From: Hydractinia symbiolongicarpus
Lineage: Eukaryota > Cnidaria > Hydrozoa > Anthoathecata > Hydractiniidae
Reading direction: 5' to 3'
Assembly: GCF_029227915.1 (NCBI RefSeq)
Contig: NC_079884.1
Coordinates: 28,770,001 to 28,834,000, forward strand
Length of the DNA stretch: 64,000 nucleotides
Part shown: in pieces, positions 12,508-26,268 of the stretch
How positions within the stretch are numbered: the stretch's first letter is position 1
Layout: every line of letters starts with the position of its first letter
Notes under the pieces: generated by a model
What the model saw: only the letters and a program-made list of their open reading frames with translations
What the model was told of the DNA's origin: nothing
Databases searched by the model: none
Made by a program: the position numbers and the translations under genes

Positions 12508-13308
12508 TTCGCGTTGAAGAAATAGAGACAGTTTCAAAAACTACATTTCATTGATTTTCTAAGGGTGTCAAACCGTTTGAGTTACAACGGTGGCGTCACA
12601 TATTCGTACCATCATGTATTTAGTGATTTTTTCCGATATTACTAAGTTGTATCGCTTTTAACAGTGAAACGGTTGATTGTGGGAATTAATTGATCTGATT
12701 CTGGAATGTGACCTTGCAAATGTGATAAATGAGCCAATTGGTCTCCAAGTAATAACATTCTTCTTAATTTGACATGATTGCTGGAATTCAACGATTAAAT
12801 TAGGCACTATGGTAGCGCTTTATTAAAAAATTAAGATAAGCAAATCATTTTTTACTGTGGGACCAATCCTAGCCGTTAGCTACCGCTGAAGAAATAGAGA
12901 CTGTTTCAAAAACTACATTTCATTTACTTTCTAACGGTGTCAATCCGTTTGAGTTACAACGGTTGCGTCACATATTCGTACCAACATGTATTTAGTGATT
13001 TTCTTCCGATATTACTAAGTTGTATTGCATTTAACAGTGAATTGATTGAATGTGGGAATTAATAGAACTGATTCTGGACTGTGACCTTATAAATGTGATA
13101 AATGAGCCAATTGATCTCCAAGGAATAACATTCTTCTTAATTTGTCATTGTTGCCGGAATTCATCGATTACATTAGGCTCTGTGGTAGCGCTTTATTTAA
13201 AAATTTAGATAAATAAGTCTTTTCTTACTGTGGGACCAATCCTGGCCGTTAGCACGCGCTGAATAAATAGGAACAGTTCCAAAGACTACATTTCATTGAC
13301 TTTCTAGC

Positions 13309-13322
13309 GGAATAGCCGTTAG
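13309..13322 (+). repeat. Junction J1 instance 8 (GGAATA variant)
   Basis: Junction carries GGAATAGCCGTTAG; the same point change is in the next J1, showing that the 443-bp unit was copied after the change arose. Confidence 0.88.
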
Positions 13323-13751
13323 TTCGCGTTGAAGAAATAGAGACAGTTTCAAAAAATACATTTCATTGATTTTCTAAGGGTGTCAAACCGTTTGAGTTAC
13401 AACGGTTGCGTCACATATTCGTACCAACATGTACTTAGTGATTTTCTTCCGATATTACGAAGTTGTATTGCATTTAACAGTGAATTGATTGACTGTGGGA
13501 ATTAATAGAACGGATTCTGGACTGTGACCTTATAAATGTGATAAATGAGCCAATTGATCTCCAAGGAATAACATTCTTCTTAATTTGTCATTATTGCCGG
13601 AATTCATCGATTACATTAGGCTCTGTGGTAGCGCTTTATTTAAAAATTTAGATAAATAAGTCTTTTCTTACTGTGGGACCAATCCTGGCCGTTAGCACGC
13701 GCTGAATAAATAGGAACAGTTCCAACGACTACATTTCATTGACTTTCTAGC

Positions 13752-13765
13752 GGAATAGCCGTTAG
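13752..13765 (+). repeat. Junction J1 instance 9 (GGAATA variant)
   Basis: Exactly 443 bp after instance 8 and sharing its GGAATA change; 443 bp later a full B monomer (GGTATAAAGCCG, 14195) resumes. Confidence 0.88.
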
Positions 13766-14382
13766 TTCGCGTTGAAGAAATAGAGACAGTTTCAAAAAAT
13801 ACATTTCATTGATTTTCTAAGGGTGTCAAACCGTTTGAGTTACAACGGTTGCGTCACATATTCGTACCAACATGTACTTAGTGATTTTCTTCCGATATTA
13901 CTAAGTTGTATTGCATTTAACAGTGAATTGATTGACTGTGGGAATTAATAGAACGGATTCTGGACTGTGACCTTATAAATGTGATAAATGAGCCAATTGA
14001 TCTCCAAGGAATAACATTCTTCTTAATTTGTCATTATTGCCGGAATTCATCGATTACATTAGGCTCTGTGGTAGCGCTTTATTTAAAAATTTAGATAAAT
14101 AAGTCTTTTCTTACTGTGGGACCAATCCTGGCCGTTAGCACGCGCTGAATAAATAGGAACAGTTCCAAAGACTACATTTCATTGACTTTCTAGCGGTATA
14201 AAGCCGTTTGAGTTACAACGGTTGCGTCACATATTCGTACCAACATGTATTTAGCGATAGTATTCGGATATTTCTAGGTTGCATCGCTTTTAACAGTGAA
14301 ACGCTTGACTGTGGGACTTAATTGAACTGATTTTGGACTTTGACCTTATAAATGTGATAAATGAGCCGGTTTGACTACAAGA

Positions 14383-14404
14383 AATAACACGCGCTGAATA
14401 AATA
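14383..14404 (+). repeat. Junction J2 instance 4
   Basis: 4064 bp after instance 2 and in the same B context; J1 follows 800 bp later. Confidence 0.88.
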
Positions 14405-15189
14405 GGATCTGTTCCAAAGACTACATTTCATTGACTTTCTAGCGGCATAAATCCGTTTGAGTTACAACGGTTGCGTCACATATTCGTACCAACATGTATT
14501 TAGCGATAGTATTCGGATATTACTAGGTTGCATCGCTTTTAACTGTGAAACGTTTGACTGTGGGACTTAATTGAACTGATTGTGGAATTTGACATTATAA
14601 ATGTGATAAATGAGCCAATTTGACTACAAGAACTAACATTCTTCTTAATTTGACATGATTTCTTGAACTCAGCGATTACACTGGGCGCCGTGGAAGCGTT
14701 TTATTAAAAAATTAAGATAAATAAGTCATTTTTTACTGTGGGACCAATCCTAGCCGTTAGTTCGCGCTGACGAAATAGAGACAGTTTCAAAAACTACATT
14801 TCATTTATTTTCTAACGGTGTCAATCCGTTTGAGTTACAACGGTTGCGTCACATATTCGTACCAACATGTATTTAGTGATTTTTTTCCGATATTACTAAG
14901 TTGTATTGCTTTTAACAGTGAAACGATTGATTGTGGGAATTAATTGATCTGATTCTGGAATGTGACCTTATAAATGTGATAAATGAGCCAATTGATCTCC
15001 AAGGAATAACATTCTTCTTAATTTGTCATTATTGCCGGAATTCATCGATTACATTAGGCTCTGTGGTAGCGCTTTATTTAAAAATTTAGATATATAAGTC
15101 TTTTCTTACTGTGGGACCAATCCTGGCCGTTAGCACGCGCTGAATAAATAGGAACAGTTCCAAAGACTACATTTCATTGACTTTCTAGC

Positions 15190-15203
15190 GGTATAGCCGT
15201 TAG
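15190..15203 (+). repeat. Junction J1 instance 10
   Basis: Followed by an A monomer with CGTACCATCATGCATTTAG and a TTCACTGTGGAAATTAATAG variant. Confidence 0.88.
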
Positions 15204-15820
15204 TTCGCGTTGAAGAAATAGAGACAGTTTCAAAAACTACATTTCATTGATTTTCTAAGGGTGTCAAACCGTTTGAGTTACAACGGTTGCGTCACATATT
15301 CGTACCATCATGCATTTAGTGATTTTTTTCCGATATTACTAAGTTGTATCGCTTTTAACAGTGAAACGATTCACTGTGGAAATTAATAGAACTGATTCTG
15401 GACTGTGACCTCATAAATGTGATAAATGAGCCAATTGGTGTCCAAAGAATAACATTCTTCTTAATTTGACGTGATTGCTGGAATTAAGCGATTACATTAG
15501 GCTCTGTGGTAGCGCTTTATTTAAAAATTTAGATAAATAAGACTTTTCTTACTGTAGGACCAATCCTGGCCGTTAGCACGCGCTGAATAAATAGGATCAG
15601 TTCCAAAGACTAAATTTCATTGACTTTGTAGCGGCATGAATCCGTTTGAGTTACAACGGTTGCGTCACATATTCGTACCAACATGTATTTAGCGATAGTA
15701 TTCGGATATTACTAGGTTGCATCGCTTTTAACAGTGAAACGCTTGACTGTGGGACTTAATTGAACTGATTTTGGACTTTGACCTTATAAATGTGATAAAT
15801 GAGCCGGTTTGACTACAAGA

Positions 15821-15842
15821 AATAACACGCGCTGAATAAATA
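15821..15842 (+). repeat. Junction J2 instance 5
   Basis: Downstream B part has the private changes AAAGAATACATTTC and GACATTCTAGCGG. Confidence 0.88.
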
Positions 15843-16815
15843 GGATCAGTTCCAAAGAATACATTTCATTGACATTCTAGCGGCATAAATCCGTTTGAGT
15901 TACAACGTCTGCGTCACATATTCGTACCAACATGTATTTAGCGATAGTATTCGGATATTACTAGGTTGCATCGATTTTAACTGTGAAACGTTTGACTGTG
16001 GGACTTAATTGAACTGATTGTGGAATTTGACATTATAAATGAGATAAATGAGCCAATTTGACTACAAGAACTAACATTCTTCTTAATTTGACATGATTTC
16101 TTGAACTCAGCGATTACATTGGGCGCCGTGGAAGCGTTTTATTAAAAAATTAAGATATATAAGTCATTTTTTACTGTGGGACCAATCCTAGCCGTTAGTT
16201 CGCGCTGACGAAATAGAGACAGTTTCAAAAACTACATTTCATTTATTTTCTAACGGTGTCAATCCGTTTGAGTTACAACGGTTGCGTCACATATTCGTAC
16301 CAACATGTATTTAGTGATTTTTTTCCGATATTACTAAGTTGTATTGCTTTTAACAGTGAAACGATTGATTGTGGGAATTATTTGATCTGATTCTGGAATG
16401 TGACCTTACAAATGTGATAAATGAGCCAATTGGTCTCCAAGTAATAACATTCTTCTTAATTTGACATGATTGTTGGAATTCAACGATTAAATTAGGCACT
16501 GTGGTAGCGCTTTATTAAAAAATTAAGATAAGCAAGTCATTTTTTACTGTGGGACCAATCCTAGGCGTTAGCTACCACTGAAGAAATAGAGACTGTTTCA
16601 AAAACTACATTTCATTTACTTTCTAGCGGTATAAATCCGTTTGAATTACAACGGTTGCGTCACATATTCGTACCAACATGTATTTAGCGATAGTATTCGG
16701 ATATTACTAGGTTGCATCGCTTTTAACAGTGAAACGCTTGACTGTGGGACTTAATTGAACTGATTTTGGATTTTGACGTTATAAATGTGATAAATGAGCC
16801 GGTTTCACTGCAAGA

Positions 16816-16837
16816 AATAACACGCGCTGAATAAATA
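16816..16837 (+). repeat. Junction J2 instance 6
   Basis: 995 bp after instance 5; upstream tail reads GGTTTCACTGCAAG. This is the last J2 I find; none occurs from 16.9 kb to the end. Confidence 0.86.
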
Positions 16838-18070
16838 GGATCTGTTCCAAAGACTACATTTCATTGACTTTCTAGCGGCATAAATCCGTTTGAGTTACAA
16901 CGGTTGCGTCACATATTCGTACCAACATGTATTTAGCGATAGTATTCGGATATTACTAGGTTGCATCGCTTTTAACTGTGAAACGTTTGACTGTGGGACT
17001 TAATTGAACTGATTGTGGAATTTGACATTATAAATGTGATAAATGAGCCAATTTGACTACAAGAACTAACATTCTTCTTAATTTGACATGATTTCTTGAA
17101 CTCAGCGATTACACTGGGCGCCGTGGAAGCGTTTTATTAAAAAATTAAGATAAATAAGTCATTTTTTACTGTGGGACCAATCCTAGCCGTTAGTTCGCGC
17201 TGACGAAATAGAGACAGTTTCAAAAACTACATTTCATTTATTTTCTAACGGTGTCAATCCGTTTGAGTTACAACGGTTGCGTCACATATTCGTACCAACA
17301 TGTATTTAGTGATTTTTTTCCGATATTACTAAGTTGTATTGCTTTTAACAGTGAAACGATTGATTGTGGGAATTAATTGATCTGATTCTGGAATGTGACC
17401 TTATAAATGTGATAAATGAGCCAATTGATCTCCAAGGAATAACATTTTTCTTAATTTGTCATGATTGCCGGAATTCATCAATTACATTAGGCTCTGTGGT
17501 AGCGCTTTATTTAAAAATTTAGATAAATAAGTCTTTTCTTACTGTGGGACCAATCCTGGCCGTTAGCACGCGCTGAATAAATAGGAACAGTTCCAAAGAC
17601 TACATTTCATTGACTTTCTAGCGGTATAGCCGTTAGTTCGCGTTGAAGAAATAGAGACAGTTTCAAAAACTACATTTCATTGATTTTCTAAGGGTGTCAA
17701 ACCGTTTAAGTTACAACGGTAGCGTCACATATTCGTACCATCATGTATTTAGTGATTTTTTGCGATATTACTAAGTTGTATCGCTTTTAACAGTGAAACG
17801 ATTCACTGTGGGAATTAATAGAACTGATTCTGGACTGTGACCTCATAAATGTGATAAATGAGCCAATTGGTGTCCAAAGAACAACATTCTTCTTAATTTC
17901 ACGTGATTGCTGGAATTAAGCGATTACATTAGGCTCTGTGGTAGCGCTTTATTTAAAAATTTAGATAAATAAGACTTTTCTTACTGTAGGACCAGTCCTG
18001 ACCGTTAGCACGCGCTGAATAAATAGGATCAGTTCCAAAGACTAAATTTCATTGACTTTCTAGCGGCATG
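16823..18070 (+). repeat. 2433-bp HOR, copy 2 (truncated)
   Basis: Repeats the first half of the preceding unit (J2 at 16823, J1 at 17623, CGTACCATCATG variant) and stays similar until about 18115, where TTTAGCGATAGT is followed by GCACCGCTTTTAAC and the different 4099-bp HOR takes over. Small private changes include TTTTTTGCGATATT near 17755. Confidence 0.83.
17623..17636 (+). repeat. Junction J1 instance 11 (last)
   Basis: 2433 bp after instance 10, in the same module. No J1 is present downstream, so both junction types are confined to the first 18 kb. Confidence 0.86.
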
Positions 18071-21000
18071 AATCCGTTTGAGTTACAACGGTTGCGTCAC
18101 ATATTCGTACCAACATGTACTTAGCGATAGTATTCGGATATTACTAGGTTGCACCGCTTTTAACAGTGAAACGATTGACTGTGGGACTTAATTGACTGAT
18201 TCTGGACTGTGTTCTTATTAATGTGATAAATGAGCCAATTGGACTCCAAGGAATAACATTCTTCTTAATTCGACATGATTGCTGGCATTAAGCGAGTACA
18301 CTAGGCCCTGTGGTAGCGCTTTATTTAAAAATTTATATAAATAAATCATTTTTTACTGTGGGACCAATCCTAGCCGTTAGTTCGCACTGAAGGAATACAG
18401 ACAGTTTCAAAAACTACATTTCATTGACTTTCTAACGGGGTCAATCTGTTTGAGTTACAACGGTTGCGTCACATGTTCGTACCAACATGTATTTAGTGAT
18501 TTTCTTCCGATATTACTAATTTGTATTGCTTTTAACAGTGAAACGATTGACTGTGGGAATTAATTGAACTAATTCTGGACTGTGACCTGATAAATGTGAT
18601 ATATGAGCCAATTGGACTCCAAGGAATAACATTCTTCTTAATTTGACATGATTGCTGGAATTCAGCGATTACATTAGGCTCTGTGGTAGCGCCTTATTTA
18701 AAATTTTAGATAAATAAGACTATTCTTACTGTGGGACCAATCCTGGCCGTTAGCACTCGCTGAATGTATAGGATCTGTTACAAAGACTACATTTCATTGA
18801 CTTTCTAGCGGTATAAGTCCGTTTGAGTTACAACGGTTCTGTCACATATTCGTACCAACATGTATTTAGCGATAGTACTCGGATAATACTAGGTTGCATC
18901 ACTTTTAACAGTGAAACATTTGACTGTGGGACTTAATTGAACTGATTTTGGACTTTGACCTTATAAATGTGATAAATGAGCCAGTTTGACTACAAGAACT
19001 AACATTCTTCTTAATTTGACATGATTGCTTGAACTCAGCGGTTACACTGGGCGCCGTGGTAGCGCTTTATTAAAAAATTAAGATAAATTAGTCATTTTTT
19101 ACTGTGGGACCAATCCAAGCCGTTAGTTCGCGCTGAAGAAATAGAGACAGTTTCAAAAACTACATTTCATTGATTTTCTAAGGGTGTCAAACCGTTTGAG
19201 TTACAACGGTTGCGTCACATATTCGTACCATCATGTATTTAGTGATTTTTTTCCGATATTACTAAGTTGTATCGCTTTTAACAGTGAAACGATTCACTGT
19301 GGGAATTAATAGAACTGATTCTGGACTGTGACCTCATAAATGTGATAAATGAGCCAATTGGTGTCCAAAGAATAACATTCTTCTTAATTTCACGTGATTG
19401 CTGGAATTAAGCGATTACATTAGGCTTTGTGGTAGCGCTTTATTTAAAAATTTAGATAAATAAGACTTTTCTTACTGTAGGACCAATCCTGGCCGTTAGC
19501 ACGCGCTGAATAAATAGGATCAGTTCCAAAGACTAAATTTCATTGACTTTCTAGCGGCATGAATCCGTTTGAGTTACAACGGTTGCGTCACATATTCGTA
19601 CCAACATGTACTTAGCGATAGTATTCGGATATTACTAGGTTGCCCCGCTTTTAACAGTGAAACGATTGACTGTGGGACTTAATTGACTGATTCTGGACTG
19701 TGACCTTGTTAATGTGATAAATGAGCCAATTGGACTCCAAGGAATAACATTCTTCTTAATTCGACATGATTGCTGGCATTCAGCGAGTACACTAGGCCCT
19801 GTGGTAGCGTTTTATTTAAAAATTTAGATAAATAAATCATTTTTTACTGTGGGACCAATCCTAGCCGTTAGTTCGCGCTGAAGGAATACAGACAGTTTCA
19901 AAAACTACATTTCATTGACTTTCTAACGGGGTCAATCTGTTTGAGTTACAACGGTTGCGTCACATGTTCGTACCAACATGTATTTAGTGATTTTCTTCCG
20001 ATATTACTAATTTGTATTGCTTTTAACAGTAAAACGATTGACTGTGGGAATTATTTGAACTAATTCTGCACTGTGACCTGATAAATGTGATATATGAGCC
20101 AATTGGACTCCAAGGAATAACATTCTTCTTAATTTGACATGATTGCTGGAATTCAGCGATTACATTAGGCTCTGTGGTAGCGCTTTATTTAAAAATTTAG
20201 ATAAATAAGACTTTTCTTACTGTGGGACCAATCCTGGCCGTTAGCACGCGCTGAATATATAGGATCAGTTCCAAAGACTAAATTTCATTGACTTTCTAGC
20301 GGCATAAATCCGTTTGAGTTACAACGGTTGCGTCACAAATTCGTACCAACATGTATTTAGTGATTTTCTTCCGATATTACTAAGTTGCATTGCTTTTAAC
20401 AGTGAAACGATTGACTGTGCGATTTGATTGAACTGATTCTGGAATGTGACCTTATAAATGTGATAAATGAGCCAATTGGACTCCAAGGAATAACATTCTT
20501 CTTAATTTGATATGATTTCTGGAATTCAGCGATTACATTAGACTCTGTGGTAGCGCTTTATTTAAAAATTTAGATAAATAAATAATTTTTTACTGTGGGA
20601 CCAATCCTAGCCGTTAGTTCGCGCTGAAGAAATACAGACAGTTTCAAAAACTACATTTCAATGACTTTTAACGGTGTCAATCCGTTTGAGTTACAACGGT
20701 TGCGTCACATATTCGTACCAACATGTATTTAGTGATTTTTTTTCGACATTACTAAGTTGTATCGCTTTTAACAGTGAAACGATTGACTGTGGGACTTAAT
20801 TGAACTGATTCTGGAATGTGACCTTACAAATGTGATAAATAAGCCAATTGGACTCAAAGGTATAACATTCTTCTTAATTTGACATGATTGCTGGAATTCA
20901 GCGATTACATTAGGCTCTGTGGTAGCGCTTTATTAAAAAATTTAGATAAATAACACTTTTCTTACTGTAGGACCAATCCTGGCCGTTAGCACGCGCTGAA

Positions 21001-22169
21001 TAAATAGGAACAGTTTCAAAGACTACATTTCATTGACTTTCTAGCAGTATAAATCTGTTTGAGTTACAACGGTTGCGTCACATATTCGTACCAACATGTA
21101 TTTATCGATAGTATTCGGATATTACTAGGTTGCACCGTTTTTAACAGTGACACGATTGACTGTGGGACTTAATTGAACTGATTCTGGACTGTGACCTTAT
21201 AAATGTGATAAATGAGCCCATTGGACTCCAAGGAATAACATTCTTCTTAATTCGACATGATTGCTGGAATTCAGCGAGTACACTAGGCCCTGTGGTAGCG
21301 CTTTATTCAAAAATTTAGATAAATAAATCTTTTTTTACTGTGGGACCAATCCTAGCCGTTAGTTCGCGCTGAAGAAATACAGACACTTTCAAAAACTACA
21401 TTTCAATGACTTTCTAACGGGGTCAATCCGTTTGAGTTACAATGGTTGCGTCACATATTCGTACCAACATGTATTTAGTGATTTTCTTCCGATATTACTA
21501 AGTTGTATTGCTTATAACAGTGAAACGATTGACTGTGGGAATTAATTGAAACGATTCTGGACTGTGACTTCATAATTGTGATAAATGAGCCAATTGGTCT
21601 CCAAGCAATTACATTCTTCTTAATTTGACATGATTGCTGGAATTCAGCGATTACATTAGGCTCTGTGGTAGCTCTTTATTTAAAATTTTAGATAAATAAG
21701 ACTTTTCTTACTGTGGGACCAATCCTGGCCGTTAGCACTCGCTGAATAAATAGGATCTGTTCCAAAGACTACATTTCATTGACTTTCTAGCGGCATAAAT
21801 CCGTTTGAGTTACAACGGTTGCGTCACATATTCGTACCAACATGTATTTAGCGATAGTACTCGGATAATACTAGGTTGCATCACTTTTAACAGTGAAACG
21901 TTTGACTGTGGGACTTAATTGAACTGATTTTGGACTTTGACCTTATAAATGTGATAAATGAGCCAGTTTGACTACAAGAACTAACATTCTTCTTAATTTG
22001 ACATGATTGCTGGAACTCAGCGATTACACTGGGCGCGTGGTCGCGCTTTATTAAAAAATTAAGAAAAATAAGTCATTCTTTACTGTGGGACCAATCCTAG
22101 CCGTTAGTTCGCGCTGAAGAAATAGAGACAGTTTCAAAAACTACATTTCATTGATTTTCTAACGGTGTC
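18071..22169 (+). repeat. 4099-bp HOR (11 monomers), copy 1
   Basis: Private markers recur 4099 bp apart: ATTGACTGATTCTGG (18191/22290), GCGCCTTATTTAAAATT (18690/22789), TGCCCCGCTT (19641/23740), AGTACACTAGGCCC (21277/25376) and the one-base-short GGGCGCGTGG (22031/26130). Eleven monomers of 373 would be 4103, so four bases are lost overall. Internal similarity at about 1.5 kb (GACTAAATTTCATTG with TAGCGGCATGAATCC near 18050 and 19550) shows an older four-monomer substructure. Confidence 0.94.
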
Positions 22170-25100
22170 AATCCGTTTGAGTTACAACGGTTGCGTCACA
22201 TATTCGTACCAACATGTACTTAGCGATAGTATTCGGATATTACTAGGTTGCACCGCTTTTAACAGTGAAACGATTGACTGTGGGACTTAATTGACTGATT
22301 CTGGACTGTGACCTTATTAATGTGATAAATGAGCCAATTGGACTCCAAGGAATAACATTCTTCTTAATTCGACATGATTGCTGGCATTAAGCGAGTACAC
22401 TAGGCCCTGTGGTAGCGCTTTATTTAAAAATTTATATAAATAAATCATTTTTTACTGTGGGACCAATCCTAGCCGTTAGTTCGCACTGAAGGAATACAGA
22501 CAGTTTCAAAAACTACATTTCATTGACTTTCTAACGGGGTCAATCTGTTTGAGTTACAACGGTTGCGTCACATGTTCGTACCAACATGTATTTAGTGATT
22601 TTCTTCCGATATTACTAATTTGTATTGCTTTTAACAGTGAAACGATTGACTGTGGGAATTAATTGAACTAATTCTGGACTGTGACCTGATAAATGTGATA
22701 TATGAGCCAATTGGACTCCAAGGAATAACATTCTTCTTAATTTGACATGATTGCTGGAATTCAGCGATTACATTAGGCTCTGTGGTAGCGCCTTATTTAA
22801 AATTTTAGATAAATAAGACTATTCTTACTGTGGGACCAATCCTGGCCGTTAGCACTCGCTGAATGTATAGGATCTGTTACAAAGACTACATTTCATTGAC
22901 TTTCTAGCGGTATAAGTCCGTTTGAGTTACAACGGTTCTGTCACATATTCGTACCAACATGTATTTAGCGATAGTACTCGGATAATACTAGGTTGCATCA
23001 CTTTTAACAGTGAAACATTTGACTGTGGGACTTAATTGAACTGATTTTGGACTTTGACCTTATAAATGTGATAAATGAGCCAGTTTGACTACAAGAACTA
23101 ACATTCTTCTTAATTTGACATGATTGCTTGAACTCAGCGGTTACACTGGGCGCCGTGGTAGCGCTTTATTAAAAAATTAAGATAAATTAGTCATTTTTTA
23201 CTGTGGGACCAATCCAAGCCGTTAGTTCGCGCTGAAGAAATAGAGACAGTTTCAAAAACTACATTTCATTGATTTTCTAAGGGTGTCAAACCGTTTGAGT
23301 TACAACGGTTGCGTCACATATTCGTACCATCATGTATTTAGTGATTTTTTTCCGATATTACTAAGTTGTATCGCTTTTAACAGTGAAACGATTCACTGTG
23401 GGAATTAATAGAACTGATTCTGGACTGTGACCTCATAAATGTGATAAATGAGCCAATTGGTGTCCAAAGAATAACATTCTTCTTAATTTCACGTGATTGC
23501 TGGAATTAAGCGATTACATTAGGCTTTGTGGTAGCGCTTTATTTAAAAATTTAGATAAATAAGACTTTTCTTACTGTAGGACCAATCCTGGCCGTTAGCA
23601 CGCGCTGAATAAATAGGATCAGTTCCAAAGACTAAATTTCATTGACTTTCTAGCGGCATGAATCCGTTTGAGTTACAACGGTTGCGTCACATATTCGTAC
23701 CAACATGTACTTAGCGATAGTATTCGGATATTACTAGGTTGCCCCGCTTTTAACAGTGAAACGATTGACTGTGGGACTTAATTGACTGATTCTGGACTGT
23801 GACCTTGTTAATGTGATAAATGAGCCAATTGGACTCCAAGGAATAACATTCTTCTTAATTCGACATGATTGCTGGCATTCAGCGAGTACACTAGGCCCTG
23901 TGGTAGCGTTTTATTTAAAAATTTAGATAAATAAATCATTTTTTACTGTGGGACCAATCCTAGCCGTTAGTTCGCGCTGAAGGAATACAGACAGTTTCAA
24001 AAACTACATTTCATTGACTTTCTAACGGGGTCAATCTGTTTGAGTTACAACGGTTGCGTCACATGTTCGTACCAACATGTATTTAGTGATTTTCTTCCGA
24101 TATTACTAATTTGTATTGCTTTTAACAGTAAAACGATTGACTGTGGGAATTATTTGAACTAATTCTGCACTGTGACCTGATAAATGTGATATATGAGCCA
24201 ATTGGACTCCAAGGAATAACATTCTTCTTAATTTGACATGATTGCTGGAATTCAGCGATTACATTAGGCTCTGTGGTAGCGCTTTATTTAAAAATTTAGA
24301 TAAATAAGACTTTTCTTACTGTGGGACCAATCCTGGCCGTTAGCACGCGCTGAATATATAGGATCAGTTCCAAAGACTAAATTTCATTGACTTTCTAGCG
24401 GCATAAATCCGTTTGAGTTACAACGGTTGCGTCACAAATTCGTACCAACATGTATTTAGTGATTTTCTTCCGATATTACTAAGTTGCATTGCTTTTAACA
24501 GTGAAACGATTGACTGTGCGATTTGATTGAACTGATTCTGGAATGTGACCTTATAAATGTGATAAATGAGCCAATTGGACTCCAAGGAATAACATTCTTC
24601 TTAATTTGATATGATTTCTGGAATTCAGCGATTACATTAGACTCTGTGGTAGCGCTTTATTTAAAAATTTAGATAAATAAATAATTTTTTACTGTGGGAC
24701 CAATCCTAGCCGTTAGTTCGCGCTGAAGAAATACAGACAGTTTCAAAAACTACATTTCAATGACTTTTAACGGTGTCAATCCGTTTGAGTTACAACGGTT
24801 GCGTCACATATTCGTACCAACATGTATTTAGTGATTTTTTTTCGACATTACTAAGTTGTATCGCTTTTAACAGTGAAACGATTGACTGTGGGACTTAATT
24901 GAACTGATTCTGGAATGTGACCTTACAAATGTGATAAATAAGCCAATTGGACTCAAAGGTATAACATTCTTCTTAATTTGACATGATTGCTGGAATTCAG
25001 CGATTACATTAGGCTCTGTGGTAGCGCTTTATTAAAAAATTTAGATAAATAACACTTTTCTTACTGTAGGACCAATCCTGGCCGTTAGCACGCGCTGAAT

Positions 25101-26268
25101 AAATAGGAACAGTTTCAAAGACTACATTTCATTGACTTTCTAGCAGTATAAATCTGTTTGAGTTACAACGGTTGCGTCACATATTCGTACCAACATGTAT
25201 TTATCGATAGTATTCGGATATTACTAGGTTGCACCGTTTTTAACAGTGACACGATTGACTGTGGGACTTAATTGAACTGATTCTGGACTGTGACCTTATA
25301 AATGTGATAAATGAGCCCATTGGACTCCAAGGAATAACATTCTTCTTAATTCGACATGATTGCTGGAATTCAGCGAGTACACTAGGCCCTGTGGTAGCGC
25401 TTTATTCAAAAATTTAGATAAATAAATCTTTTTTTACTGTGGGACCAATCCTAGCCGTTAGTTCGCGCTGAAGAAATACAGACACTTTCAAAAACTACAT
25501 TTCAATGACTTTCTAACGGGGTCAATCCGTTTGAGTTACAATGGTTGCGTCACATATTCGTACCAACATGTATTTAGTGATTTTCTTCCGATATTACTAA
25601 GTTGTATTGCTTATAACAGTGAAACGATTGACTGTGGGAATTAATTGAAACGATTCTGGACTGTGACTTCATAATTGTGATAAATGAGCCAATTGGTCTC
25701 CAAGCAATTACATTCTTCTTAATTTGACATGATTGCTGGAATTCAGCGATTACATTAGGCTCTGTGGTAGCTCTTTATTTAAAATTTTAGATAAATAAGA
25801 CTTTTCTTACTGTGGGACCAATCCTGGCCGTTAGCACTCGCTGAATAAATAGGATCTGTTCCAAAGACTACATTTCATTGACTTTCTAGCGGCATAAATC
25901 CGTTTGAGTTACAACGGTTGCGTCACATATTCGTACCAACATGTATTTAGCGATAGTACTCGGATAATACTAGGTTGCATCACTTTTAACAGTGAAACGT
26001 TTGACTGTGGGACTTAATTGAACTGATTTTGGACTTTGACCTTATAAATGTGATAAATGAGCCAGTTTGACTACAAGAACTAACATTCTTCTTAATTTGA
26101 CATGATTGCTGGAACTCAGCGATTACACTGGGCGCGTGGTCGCGCTTTATTAAAAAATTAAGAAAAATAAGTCATTCTTTACTGTGGGACCAATCCTAGC
26201 CGTTAGTTCGCGCTGAAGAAATAGAGACAGTTTCAAAAACTACATTTCATTGATTTTCTAACGGTGTC
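22170..26268 (+). repeat. 4099-bp HOR (11 monomers), copy 2
   Basis: Near-identical to copy 1. The only change I noticed is GTGACCTTATT here versus GTGTTCTTATT near 18211. Similarity starts at AATCCGTTT (22170) and continues nine bases past the unit end, to 26277, after which TAGTTACAACAGTTGC belongs to a different A monomer. The crossover that made the duplication therefore lies within AATCCGTTT. Such identity implies a very recent event. Confidence 0.94.

Larger units (their letters stand above)
10131..14389 (+). repeat. Mosaic HOR section with J1 and J2 modules
   Basis: Contains J2 joins at 10326 and 11321 (995 bp apart) and J1 joins at 12494, 13309 and 13752. The two 995-bp steps share the private variants ATGATTTCTTGAACTC (10591 and 11586) and GCCGTGGAAGCGTTTT, then diverge near 10690/11685 where one continues with CTACCGCTGAAG and the other with TTCGCGCTGACG. 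The 443-bp step 13309-13751 is duplicated as 13752-14194, both with the GGAATA variant. The section is a recombined relative of the 2075-bp HOR. Confidence 0.85.
14390..16822 (+). repeat. 2433-bp HOR, copy 1
   Basis: Runs from one J2 join to the second J2 after it (14390, 15828, 16823: steps of 1438 and 995). It contains a J1 join at 15190. The marker ATTCACTGTGG at 15369 reappears 2432 bp later at 17801. The unit is a compound of the 995-bp and 443-bp modules of the preceding section. Confidence 0.87.
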
